From Croceibacterium_A sp035555595 (GTDB lineage Bacteria; Pseudomonadota; Alphaproteobacteria; Sphingomonadales; Sphingomonadaceae), in NCBI GenBank assembly GCA_035555595.1, contig DATMGK010000078.1:1-64000 (forward strand): a stretch of DNA of 64,000 nt, in the 5' to 3' direction. The notes beneath the pieces were generated by a model. It did not search any database and was not told the origin of the DNA. It worked only from the letters and a program-made list of their open reading frames with translations. Positions 42,678 to 51,328 of this stretch are shown one piece after another. Both the position numbers and the translations under genes were made by a program. Within the stretch, counting starts at the first letter, position 1, and every line of letters begins with the position of its first letter.

Positions 42678-44348
42678 ATGGGGGATCGGATGAGGGGTGT
42701 CGGGCAGAGGATAGCGTTTGCCACACCGGCGCTGGCAATGATCGCGGCAACCGGATGGGCGGTCCTGCCCGCCAGCGGCCTCAGTGCGCAGAGCGATACG
42801 GCAGGCGATTTTGGCGAACGTTGTGTCGCGCTGGCCGGTCAGGCTCTCCCGGATATGGTGATCTCTGCGGCGGAAGTGATCGCGGCGGGGCACCTTGCGA
42901 TGCCGGGGCCTGCTGCCGCTCAGCCCGGGCCGGTGCTGCCGGAACATTGCCGGGTGCGCGGCACGATCAATCCCCGCACCGGCCATGGCGGCAAGTCTTT
43001 CGGCATCGGTTTCGAACTGCGCCTGCCCGCCGAATGGAACGGGCGTTTCCTGTTTCAGGGCGGTGGCGGGATGGACGGCGTGGTGCAGGCGGCCATCGGC
43101 AACATTGCCAATTCCACCGGCCAGCCCGCGCTTCAGCGCGGTTTCGCCGTGGTCACTACCGATGCGGGGCATAGCGGATCGCCGGTGGACGCGACCTTCG
43201 GCCTCGATCAGCAGGCGCGCATCGATTACGCCTATAACGCGCTGGACAAAGTGACGGTGGAGGCGAAGCGGATGGTCGCGGCCTTCTATGGCTCCGCGCC
43301 GCGCTATTCCTACATGCTAGGCTGTTCCAACGGCGGACGGCAGGCGCTCACGATCGCGCAGCGGATGCCGCTCTACTACGATGGCATCGTTGCGGGGGCG
43401 CCCGCGATGCGTTTCTCGGGGCTGGCCGTGGGGCAGGTCTGGAATCAGAGCGTGCTGGCGCACGCTGCCCCGCGTGGGCCGGATGGTCGCCCGATCATCT
43501 CTCGCGCTTTTTCGGACAGTGATCTGAAGCTGGTGCGCGGTGCCGTGCTGAAGCAGTGCGATGCTCGCGACGGGCTGGAAGATGGGCTGATAAATGATTG
43601 GCAGAACTGCGATTTTGATCCGCGTGATCTGGTCTGCACTGGCGGGAAGAATGACAGTTGCCTTGCACCGGATCAGGTGCAGGTCCTGCACGATCTCTAT
43701 CGTGGCCCGCTCGCGTCCGATGGATCGCATATCTACGGGCCGTTCAATTACGATACCGGCATCGCTTCGCCAGCGTGGCGGGGCATTCGGCTGGGTAGTT
43801 CCGAAACGGGGGAATCCAACGCGGGAGATGCCACGCTGGGCGGTGGGCAATTGCGATACTATCAGCTCACCCCGCCGGACCCCGATTTCGATGTGATGGG
43901 GCCATATGATCTGGCTGAGATATGGCGCCGGGTCCAGGCCACGGGCGCGATGGGCGATGCCAACAGTGCCTTCCTTTCCACTTTTGCTGCGCGTGGAAAG
44001 TTGATTGTTTACAATGGTCTGTCCGATCAGGGCATGTCTACCCCGGTGATCGCGGACTGGTATGATCGCATGGTGGCCGCCACTGGCGAGGAAGGCCGGA
44101 ACGCAGTGCGGCTGTTCCCGGTGCCGGGGATGCTCCATTGCGGCGGGGGTGAGGCGACCGATCGCTTTGAAATGCTCGATGCCATCATGGACTGGGTCGA
44201 ACGCGGCAAGGCGCCTGATCGCATAGTGGCGACCAGCAGCACGCTGGAGGGTATCTCGCGGCCCCTGTGCCCCTATCCCTCCATTGCGCGCTACAAGGGC
44301 GGGGACCCGAAAGAAGCCGCCAGCTTTGAGTGCAGTAAGGTGAGCTAA
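42678..44348 (+). CDS. Tannase/feruloyl esterase family protein, second copy
   Basis: 556 residues, start ATG at 42678 (another at 42690 is possible). A signal peptide ends near ASGLSAQ (about residue 37) without lipobox, so it should be soluble in the periplasm. Tannase-family motifs: FELRLPAEWNGRFLFQGGGG, FAVVTTDAGHSG, MLGCSNGGRQALTIAQRMPL (Ser about 217), C-D-A-R-D-G-L-E-D-G-L-I, and VPGMLHCGGGEATDRFEMLD with the His-Cys pair. It differs clearly from the lipoprotein copy, suggesting a different ester bond or position. It ends the block led by operator copy 3. Confidence 0.9.
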   Translation: MGDRMRGVGQRIAFATPALAMIAATGWAVLPASGLSAQSDTAGDFGERCVALAGQALPDMVISAAEVIAAGHLAMPGPAAAQPGPVLPEHCRVRGTINPRTGHGGKSFGIGFELRLPAEWNGRFLFQGGGGMDGVVQAAIGNIANSTGQPALQRGFAVVTTDAGHSGSPVDATFGLDQQARIDYAYNALDKVTVEAKRMVAAFYGSAPRYSYMLGCSNGGRQALTIAQRMPLYYDGIVAGAPAMRFSGLAVGQVWNQSVLAHAAPRGPDGRPIISRAFSDSDLKLVRGAVLKQCDARDGLEDGLINDWQNCDFDPRDLVCTGGKNDSCLAPDQVQVLHDLYRGPLASDGSHIYGPFNYDTGIASPAWRGIRLGSSETGESNAGDATLGGGQLRYYQLTPPDPDFDVMGPYDLAEIWRRVQATGAMGDANSAFLSTFAARGKLIVYNGLSDQGMSTPVIADWYDRMVAATGEEGRNAVRLFPVPGMLHCGGGEATDRFEMLDAIMDWVERGKAPDRIVATSSTLEGISRPLCPYPSIARYKGGDPKEAASFECSKVS

Positions 44349-44424
44349 CGTGCTAACAGGGTGACATCCGGGGCAGATCACGGCATGTCCGGTGCTTCCG
44401 ATCTCTCCCGGATAGCCTGCTGAC

Positions 44425-45621
44425 GTGAAAGCCATCCTACTAGTCGCCCATCGCTGGGCGGGCCTGACCATCGCGCTGGCGGTGCTGGTGACGGGACTGA
44501 CCGGCGCGATCCTGCCGTGGCAGGATCAGCTCCGATCATGGTTTGCGCCGCAGGTGTGGAACGCCGGGCCTCCCACGCCGGGCGCTGAACCTTTGTCCGG
44601 CATCGAACTGGTGCGGCGGGTCGAACGGGAAACGGGCGGGATCGTCAGCTACATCCCGCTTGCGCCTGACCCGAGCCATGCGCAGTCGATATTTCTCAGC
44701 TCGCCCCCCGGCGCGCCGCCGCTCGATTTCGAGCAGGTGTTTGTCGATCCCTATTCCGGAGAAATTCGCGCGCGGGTTCGCTTTGGCGATCTGCGGGATG
44801 GCGCGATCAATCTGATGCCGTTCCTCGTCAACTTTCACTACAGTCTGGCGAGTGGCAACTGGGGCCGGTTCCTGCTGGGTCTGGCTGCGTTTATCTGGTG
44901 TCTGGAGGCGGTTGCCGGCCTCTTGCTCACCGTTCCGCGTGCCTTGCGTGCGGGTTGGCGCAGGCGCTTGCGGCAATGGGGCCGGGCATGGCGGATCCGG
45001 GGCAAGCCGGGCAGCGGCACGTTCACCTTCGATCTTCATAGGGCATCGGGCCTGTGGCTGTGGCCGATGACGCTGGTGTTCGGGTGGTCCGCCGTGGCCT
45101 TCAACCTGGATGTGGTGCATGAACCCGTGCAGCGCTTTTTCGGCGGTGAGGGTCTTTATCAGCCAGTCCCGAATCCGACGCCTGACGCGGGCGGGCCGAT
45201 GTCGATGGAGGATGCTGCCGCTACCGGTGCGCGGTTGATGGCGCGGGAAGCAGCGGAGAAAGGCTTCACGGTCCACGCGCCCGGGGCGCTGAGCCTGAAT
45301 CCCTACAACAAGGTCATCGGCTATTACGCGCGCACCAGCCTTGATGGTCCGACGGAGAACGCCTCTACCGCCGTATGGTTCGATCAGGCTTCCGGCCGCC
45401 AGCTTGCCTTCCGCCAGCCGTTTGGCGACACGCGGGCTGATGCCGTCGACAAGGCGATGCGCATGCTGCATACGGCGGACCTGTTCGGCTGGCCTTACAA
45501 GGTGCTGGTCACGCTGTTCGGCCTGCTGACGTCGATCATGGCGCTTGCCGGCGTGATCCTGTGGCTCAAACGGAGCAATCGGCGCTGGCGCAAGGCCGGC
45601 TTTTCAACACCGGATTCCTGA
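44425..45621 (+). CDS. PepSY-associated transmembrane protein
   Basis: 398 residues, start GTG at 44425. Four membrane segments: AHRWAGLTIALAVLVTGLTG (helix 1), a helix pair around FLLGLAAFIWCLEAVAGLLL, WPMTLVFGWSAVAFNLDVVH, and a last helix VLVTLFGLLTSIMALAGVIL. Conserved His residues (AHRWAG, NFHYSL, DLHRASG, MLHTADLFG) fit heme binding as in FoxB/PiuB-like PepSY proteins, which reduce ferric siderophores or work with TonB systems. It starts the CobN-like gene cluster, and its stop overlaps the next start (TGATG). Confidence 0.85.
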   Translation: MKAILLVAHRWAGLTIALAVLVTGLTGAILPWQDQLRSWFAPQVWNAGPPTPGAEPLSGIELVRRVERETGGIVSYIPLAPDPSHAQSIFLSSPPGAPPLDFEQVFVDPYSGEIRARVRFGDLRDGAINLMPFLVNFHYSLASGNWGRFLLGLAAFIWCLEAVAGLLLTVPRALRAGWRRRLRQWGRAWRIRGKPGSGTFTFDLHRASGLWLWPMTLVFGWSAVAFNLDVVHEPVQRFFGGEGLYQPVPNPTPDAGGPMSMEDAAATGARLMAREAAEKGFTVHAPGALSLNPYNKVIGYYARTSLDGPTENASTAVWFDQASGRQLAFRQPFGDTRADAVDKAMRMLHTADLFGWPYKVLVTLFGLLTSIMALAGVILWLKRSNRRWRKAGFSTPDS

Positions 45622-46193
45622 TGCTCTCCCTTTCCGTCTCCCTCCTCTGGCTTTTCGCCATGCTTTCGGCGGCGGCGCATTTTCAGGACGCGGGACGGGG
45701 TCTTGCCGGTGCATTGGGCGGCGCACTGACCTTCGCGATCGTTTATCCGCTGGCAATCGCGCTTTCACCGCAGCCGAACTGGATCGGCGTGCTGATCGGC
45801 CTTGCCGCGTGGTGGCGGCTGATCACCGGACGGCTGCCGCGCATGGGCGGCGTACTGGCGGGTAGCTGCGCCGCACTGGCCGCCGCGTTGCAGACCGCTG
45901 GGGGAGCGCCCCCTTGGATGACCGTTACGGTGGCCGCCGTGGCGCTGCTGGCGGCGTTCATCTATGCCGGAGCCGGGAGGAGTGCCGTAGCGCGTCAGAC
46001 CATGCTGATGGTTTGTGCGCTGGGCGCGCCGCTTGTGGGGCTGGCGGGCGACATGCTGTATGGCTGGCAATCGGCCACTATGCTCAACCGTGGTATCGCG
46101 GTAGCTGCGCCGTCGCCGCCGGTGTGGGCAATAATAATAGTCGGGCTTGCTCTCGTCGCGGGCCTTGTGAGGGGATACTGGATCAGGCGATGA
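45621..46193 (+). CDS. Small polytopic membrane protein of the CobN-like cluster
   Basis: 190 residues from the ATG at 45621; five or six hydrophobic helices (SLSVSLLWLFAMLSAAAHFQ; GALGGALTFAIVYPLAIALS; WMTVTVAAVALLAAFIYAGA; VWAIIIVGLALVAGLVRGYW). I do not recognise a named family. It is translationally coupled on both sides (TGATG before, ATGA after), which ties it to the PepSY protein and the ExbB-like channel. By position it corresponds to HmuT in the hmu operons of Bacteroidota, but sequence similarity is not established here. Confidence 0.7.
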   Translation: MLSLSVSLLWLFAMLSAAAHFQDAGRGLAGALGGALTFAIVYPLAIALSPQPNWIGVLIGLAAWWRLITGRLPRMGGVLAGSCAALAAALQTAGGAPPWMTVTVAAVALLAAFIYAGAGRSAVARQTMLMVCALGAPLVGLAGDMLYGWQSATMLNRGIAVAAPSPPVWAIIIVGLALVAGLVRGYWIRR

Positions 46194-46810
46194 GGTTCGG
46201 AGACGTTCTTGAGAACGGGCTGTTCGCCCTTGGGCAGGTTCTGCGCCTGCCTGTCATGCTGCTGCTGTGGGTCTGCGTGGCGCTGACGCTGTTCTACGCT
46301 GCCAGCTATCTGATCGAGGCCGCGCGGCGGCGGAACGAGCGGGCCGGGTTCGATATAAAACAGTGGCTGCAACAGGGCCGTGTGCTGGGCGGCGATGATA
46401 GTCGCGATAATGCGCTGCCCGCCAACCTGCGGCGGATGCTGGGCGACATTCGGGAACTGGATGCCGGGCAGGCGCTCCACCACGGCGGCCTCGAAAACGT
46501 CGTCGCTGAGCACGAGGAGCAATTGCGCCACGGGCTCGATGGGCCGCGTGCGCTGGTGAAGGTGGGGCCGAGCCTTGGCCTGATCGGGACGCTGATCCCG
46601 ATGGGCAGTTCGCTGGCGGCGATGGCGGCGGGCAATCTCAACGCGATGGCCGGGCAGATGGTGGTCGCTTTCACCAGCACGATCATCGGCCTTGCGACTG
46701 GCACCGTGGCCTATGGACTGGTCGCCCTGCGGCAAGGCTGGATCAGCGCCTCCATCCGCGAGCAACGCTATCTGGCGGAAGTCGTCGCGGCGGAGCTGGA
46801 GACGCGCTGA
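46190..46810 (+). CDS. MotA/TolQ/ExbB-like proton channel protein
   Basis: 206 residues from the ATG at 46190 (ATGA overlap). The first helix is LPVMLLLWVCVALTLFYAAS, followed by a long cytoplasmic stretch (residues 45-120), then two helices with the family signature: VGPSLGLIGTLIPMGSSLAA and VVAFTSTIIGLATGTVAYGL. This is the pattern of proton-driven motors TolQ, ExbB and MotA. No ExbD or TonB gene is present nearby; instead a DUF2149 protein follows with a one-base overlap. The pair is expected to feed proton-motive force to the CobN-like protein. Confidence 0.9.
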   Translation: MRFGDVLENGLFALGQVLRLPVMLLLWVCVALTLFYAASYLIEAARRRNERAGFDIKQWLQQGRVLGGDDSRDNALPANLRRMLGDIRELDAGQALHHGGLENVVAEHEEQLRHGLDGPRALVKVGPSLGLIGTLIPMGSSLAAMAAGNLNAMAGQMVVAFTSTIIGLATGTVAYGLVALRQGWISASIREQRYLAEVVAAELETR

Positions 46811-47199
46811 TGGGCCGTTTCATCAAACTTGCCGCCCCGGACGAACCGCCAGAGGAAGATCCGCTGGCGGGCGTGGCCAACCTGTTCGATGCCTCTATCG
46901 TGTTCATCGTCGGCCTGATGATCACCCTGTTTTCCGTCTACAACATGGGCGACCTGATGAGCGGCGAAGGCTCCGTTACCATGGTCAAGACCGATGCGTC
47001 CGGGATGCAGGAGATCATCGTCAAGGAAGGCGAGAAGATCACCGCCTACAAGCTGTCGGGTGATACCGGCGCGGGCAATGGTGAACGGCTTGGTTCTGCC
47101 TATCGTCTGGCCAGCGGACAGATAATCTACGTTCCCGACGATCAGGCCGCCGGTTCCGGCGCGGAGCCCGCGGCGAATGCCGTTGCGCCAGCTCCTTAG
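46810..47199 (+). CDS. DUF2149 family membrane protein (ExbD-like partner)
   Basis: 129 residues. DUF2149 pattern: DPLAGVANLFDASIVFIVGL (residues 21-40) with the membrane helix ending near VYNMGDLM, then a periplasmic part, VKEGEKITAYKLSGDTGAGN and LGSAYRLASGQIIYVPD. The short N-terminus, single helix with an Asp at its start (FDAS), and periplasmic tail resemble ExbD/TolR/MotB, where that Asp is the proton-binding residue. It is coupled to the ExbB-like gene (TGATG) and overlaps the CobN-like gene by 23 bases. Confidence 0.87.
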   Translation: MGRFIKLAAPDEPPEEDPLAGVANLFDASIVFIVGLMITLFSVYNMGDLMSGEGSVTMVKTDASGMQEIIVKEGEKITAYKLSGDTGAGNGERLGSAYRLASGQIIYVPDDQAAGSGAEPAANAVAPAP

Positions 47200-50100
47200 G
47201 GCGCTTTGTCTCGCGCTCCTGCTGATCCCTGTGGCCATGCGGGCGCAGGATCAGGCGCCGGTGCGCATCAGCTACCTTTATTCCGACGGCAATATTCCCG
47301 GCACGCTGGCTGCCTATCGCACGCTGATGGAGCAGCGGCCTGACCTCAACGGCAAGGTCGACCTGCGGATACTGACGGAATCGACCATCGATGATGTGAC
47401 GCCTGAGGACATGGCGGCAAGCGATGTGCTGGTGTTCGATGTGATGAACCAGCAGATGCTGGACCAGTTCAACGCAGAGCATGGGCTGGACCTGCTTGCT
47501 TCTGTCAGCCGGCATGGCGTTGTCATCGGCGTGGGCGAGGGGCTTCAGGGCGAAGATCACTATCGCGATTTGGGCGTGGAATGGGACGCGCAGGCGCGTG
47601 CCTATTGGCAGCACAGCGGCCCGCAGAACCAGCTTGCGCTGTTGGAACTGGCATTGAGCAAGGCGGGTGTGACCGGGTTCGACCTGCCACCGCCGCAGCC
47701 CTCGCTCGATTTCGGGTATTACTATCCCGATGGTGCGGGCGGGCGGGTGTTCGCCGACTGGGATGCTTTTCAGGCATGGCGCGGTGCCAACGGGAAGCTG
47801 CGCCCCGGCGCGCCGCGCGTGGCGATCCCGTTCTTCAAGGCGAGCTATTACTCCGGCGACATGGCCCTGATTGACGCGCTGGTAGCGGAAATAGAGCGGC
47901 GCGGGGCGGAGGCGATCCCGTTGTTCGGCTATCCCGCCGCGGTCGCCACTCACATGCTGATCGGCGAAGGGGCTGAAGCCCGTGCCGATGTGGCGCTGGG
48001 CCTGTCTTTCCAGTTCAACGATGCGGAATCCGCGAAGATACTGGAACGGGTTGGTATCCCGGTGCTCAATCTGGTCAGCCTCTATGGCCGGTCGGAGGAG
48101 GAGTGGCGCAGTTCGCCCACCGGGCTTTCCGCTTTCGAGGGCACGTTCAACCTCGCCTCGCCCGAACTGGCGGGGACGATCGCTCCCACCGTGGTTGGCA
48201 CGAAGGAGAAAGTGCGGGATCCGTTCTCCGGCCTGTTTTCAGTGATAACGAGCCCGATAGCGGAACGGGTGGAAACCGCCGTCAGCCGTGGGCTCAACTA
48301 TGCCGCGCTTTCTCGCAAGCCCAATGCCGACAAGAAGATCGCGCTGATCTATTACAACTATCCGCCGGGCAAGGCGGGCATTGCGGCCAGTTACCTGAAC
48401 GTCGCGGAATCGCTGGCCAATATCCTTCAACGCATTGCCGCCGAAGGCTATGACATCGGCCGCGACCCGCCGAGCGCGGACGAGGTTCTGGCGGACATCA
48501 CCACCAAGGCGCGCAACATCGACAGCGACGCGCCGGGCGAACTGGAAGAGATGATTGCCGAGGGCGGGGCGCAGCGCGTTCCGTTGGAGCAATATCGCGG
48601 TTGGCTGGATGCGCTGGAACCCAGCCTGCGGGCGAAAGTGCTGGCGGACTGGGGCGACCCAGCCGAAGCCACGCTGATGACGGAGCGGCGCGATGGCGCG
48701 GTGAACCTGATCATCCCAGCCGTGCAGTATGGCAACGTACTGCTGATGCCCCAGCCATCGCGTGCGTGGGGGGAGGATCTGGAGAAGCTTTATCACGCCA
48801 AGGGGCTGGCGCCGACGCACCAGTATGTCGCCGCCTATGCCTGGCTGCGTAATGGCTATCGGGCGGATGCGGTGGTGCATGTCGGCACGCACGGCACGCT
48901 GGAATGGCTGGACGGGCGCGATGCCGGGCTGGGGCCGGACGATGCGCCCGACGCCCTGATCGCCGACCTGCCGGATGCCTATATCTACAATGTCGACGTA
49001 GTGGGCGAAGGGCTGGTCGCGCGCCGCCGGGCGATGGCCACGCTGGTGGACCACATGACGCCGCCGTTCGCCGAAGGGGGGCTTACCGAAGACCTCGCGA
49101 AGCTGAGCGAACTGCTGAACGATCACATCCAGAACGAGAGCAAGAACCCGCAACTGGCCGCCACATATGGCCGGCAGGCCCGCGACGCGGCGGTGGAAAT
49201 GGGCGTGGCCAAGGATCTCGGCCTCGACCCGCAGGCGGAATGGACCGACGAGCAGCTGCACAGCGTGGAAACTTATCTGGCGAAGCTGCGCACGCAGATC
49301 ATCCCGTTCGGCCTCCACGCTTTCGGTCGCACACCTGAACCGGAGGCGATCAACAGCACGGTCAGGGCGATCCTGAGCGTCGATCGTTCCGCGCTGCCCG
49401 ATGCGAACGCGATCTTTGGCGAGGAGATGGAGGCCCGCATAAGAGCCTCTGGTCCGCGCGAGCTGGATGGGCTGATGCTGGCGCTGGGTGGCCGGTTCGT
49501 GCCTGCGGGCAAGGGCGGGGAGCCGATCCGCAATCCGGATTCCTATCCCACCGGGGCCAATTTTTACGGCATCGATCCCGACAAGATCCCCAAGCCCGCG
49601 GCGTGGGAAATGGGCTCTCGTCTGGCGCAGCAGATGCTCGACGATTACGTCACGAAGCACGGCCACTATCCGGCCAAGATCTCGTTCGTGATCTGGGGGG
49701 ACGAGACGATGCGGCACGAAGGCGTGCTGGAATCCCAGATATTCTACATGCTGGGCACGAAGCCTGTGTGGGATGCGCGCGGGCGGGTGACGGGCGTTGA
49801 AGTGATCCCGCGCGAACAGCTTGGCCGCCCGCGTGTGGACATCGTCATCGCTTCCGCTTCCGAAGGGTTGTTCGGCGGCCTGACCCGCCTGATGGACACG
49901 GCCGTGCAGAAGGTGAAGGCGCTGGATGAAGCCGACAATCAGGTGCGCCAGCACTATCTGCAAATAAAGCAGGCGCTGATCGACAGCGGGGTGGATGCGG
50001 AAGAGGCCGACAAGATGGCCGGTGTGCGCATCTTTGACGAGCCGCCGGGCAGCTATAACCTCAATACATCGGACATCGTTTCCGCCAGCGGCACATGGGA

Positions 50101-51328
50101 TTCAGAGGCGGGCTTCGCCAACGAATACATCCGCAAGATGGGCCACGGATACGGCAACGGATACTGGGGGCAGCCCATGCCCGATGTGTTCAAGATGGCG
50201 CTGTCGGGTACGGACACGGTCGTCCATTCCAATTCGACCATGCTGTATGGCACGCTCGATAACGACGACATGTTCATGTATATGGGCGGCCTCGCTTCGG
50301 CCATTCGCAGCCTGGATGGCGAGACGCCGGAACTGGTCATCACCGACACGCGCGATCCCGGCCAGCCTGCCATGACCTCGCTCGATCAGTTCATCGGCCG
50401 CGAATTCCGCTCTCGCTACGTCAATCCCACGTGGATCAGGGGCATGCAGAAGGAAGGCTATGCCGGGGCGGGCGCGATGCGCGAATTCGTCGAATACCTC
50501 TGGGGTTGGGATGCCACCGCGACCGAGGTGGTCGATGATGCGATGTGGCAGGAAACCTACGAAACTTATGTCGAGGACAAGAGCCAACTCGGCATGAAGC
50601 AGTATTTCGAGGACAATTCCCCCTACGCCTATCAGGACATCACCGCGCGGATGATCGAGACGATCCGCAAGGAACGCTGGCAGGCGAGCGATGAAGTGAA
50701 GGCGCGGCTGGTCAGCGAATATCTGGAAAACGTAAACCGGCATGGCGTAAACTGCACCGGCGTTTCCTGCGGCAATGCGCGCCTGCTGCGCTATGTCATG
50801 GAAGAGGCTGCGAAAGCAGGTATTCCCGCACCCGCGATCGAGCAGGCACGTGCGGCTTTCGAGAAGGCGATGGGGCGCGGCATCGAAGCGGCCGCGACTG
50901 AACTGGAAGCCTTCGCCCGCCGCAACGACGCGCGGGAAGATGCGGAGCGCGCCAGCAACCGACAATTGTTGGCAGGTCTTGCCCCGCGAGAGGCGGTTGC
51001 CCCGGAAAGCGCCCCGTCCAATGCTGCGTCATCGGATACATCTGTTCCGGCCCCGCGCGGGGCAGTTGGTGAGCGGTCGCGGGCGGAAGCGTCTACCGCC
51101 CGTCCGCAGGAAACTCCCGATGCAGCGCCGACGCTGACCGGGCGCGTGATGACGGAGGAGGACCGCTCAACGCGCATGGTCCGCAAGCCCGCGCCGCCAG
51201 AAATGCCAGCCGTCTCGCTGGTGGATGTGGTCTGGCCGGCGCTGCTTTTCCTGATCCTGCTGGTCGGCGCGCGGGTGTGGGATATTCGCCGCGCAGGCCC
51301 CGACGGTATGGCTCAGGTCAGTCGCTGA
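47177..51328 (+). CDS. CobN-like periplasmic chelatase, HmuS-type
   Basis: 1383 residues. CobN/Mg-chelatase H-subunit motifs are clear: VVHVGTHGTLEWLDGRDAGL (about 566-585), PDSYPTGANFYGIDPDKIPK (about 787-806), and MRHEGVLESQIFYMLGTKPV. Unlike cytoplasmic CobN, this protein starts with a signal peptide (MPLRQLLRALCLALLLIPVA, cut near RAQDQ) and ends with a Pro/Ala linker and a membrane helix (VVWPALLFLILLVGARVWDI), so the large domain lies in the periplasm. No CobS/CobT ATPase or cobalamin genes accompany it; the ExbB-like/DUF2149 pair does. The same kit occurs in HmuSTUV heme operons. Likely role: insert into, or remove metal from, an imported tetrapyrrole. Confidence 0.9.
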   Translation: MPLRQLLRALCLALLLIPVAMRAQDQAPVRISYLYSDGNIPGTLAAYRTLMEQRPDLNGKVDLRILTESTIDDVTPEDMAASDVLVFDVMNQQMLDQFNAEHGLDLLASVSRHGVVIGVGEGLQGEDHYRDLGVEWDAQARAYWQHSGPQNQLALLELALSKAGVTGFDLPPPQPSLDFGYYYPDGAGGRVFADWDAFQAWRGANGKLRPGAPRVAIPFFKASYYSGDMALIDALVAEIERRGAEAIPLFGYPAAVATHMLIGEGAEARADVALGLSFQFNDAESAKILERVGIPVLNLVSLYGRSEEEWRSSPTGLSAFEGTFNLASPELAGTIAPTVVGTKEKVRDPFSGLFSVITSPIAERVETAVSRGLNYAALSRKPNADKKIALIYYNYPPGKAGIAASYLNVAESLANILQRIAAEGYDIGRDPPSADEVLADITTKARNIDSDAPGELEEMIAEGGAQRVPLEQYRGWLDALEPSLRAKVLADWGDPAEATLMTERRDGAVNLIIPAVQYGNVLLMPQPSRAWGEDLEKLYHAKGLAPTHQYVAAYAWLRNGYRADAVVHVGTHGTLEWLDGRDAGLGPDDAPDALIADLPDAYIYNVDVVGEGLVARRRAMATLVDHMTPPFAEGGLTEDLAKLSELLNDHIQNESKNPQLAATYGRQARDAAVEMGVAKDLGLDPQAEWTDEQLHSVETYLAKLRTQIIPFGLHAFGRTPEPEAINSTVRAILSVDRSALPDANAIFGEEMEARIRASGPRELDGLMLALGGRFVPAGKGGEPIRNPDSYPTGANFYGIDPDKIPKPAAWEMGSRLAQQMLDDYVTKHGHYPAKISFVIWGDETMRHEGVLESQIFYMLGTKPVWDARGRVTGVEVIPREQLGRPRVDIVIASASEGLFGGLTRLMDTAVQKVKALDEADNQVRQHYLQIKQALIDSGVDAEEADKMAGVRIFDEPPGSYNLNTSDIVSASGTWDSEAGFANEYIRKMGHGYGNGYWGQPMPDVFKMALSGTDTVVHSNSTMLYGTLDNDDMFMYMGGLASAIRSLDGETPELVITDTRDPGQPAMTSLDQFIGREFRSRYVNPTWIRGMQKEGYAGAGAMREFVEYLWGWDATATEVVDDAMWQETYETYVEDKSQLGMKQYFEDNSPYAYQDITARMIETIRKERWQASDEVKARLVSEYLENVNRHGVNCTGVSCGNARLLRYVMEEAAKAGIPAPAIEQARAAFEKAMGRGIEAAATELEAFARRNDAREDAERASNRQLLAGLAPREAVAPESAPSNAASSDTSVPAPRGAVGERSRAEASTARPQETPDAAPTLTGRVMTEEDRSTRMVRKPAPPEMPAVSLVDVVWPALLFLILLVGARVWDIRRAGPDGMAQVSR

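Noticed and set aside
48239..49963. A 574-codon open frame antisense to the CobN-like gene
   Set aside because: It lies inside a clearly coding gene and shows only shadow composition.
44425..51328. Cobalamin biosynthesis (aerobic cobaltochelatase) locus
   Set aside because: CobN motifs are present, but there is no CobS, CobT or any cob gene, and the protein has a signal peptide and membrane anchor, unlike biosynthetic CobN.
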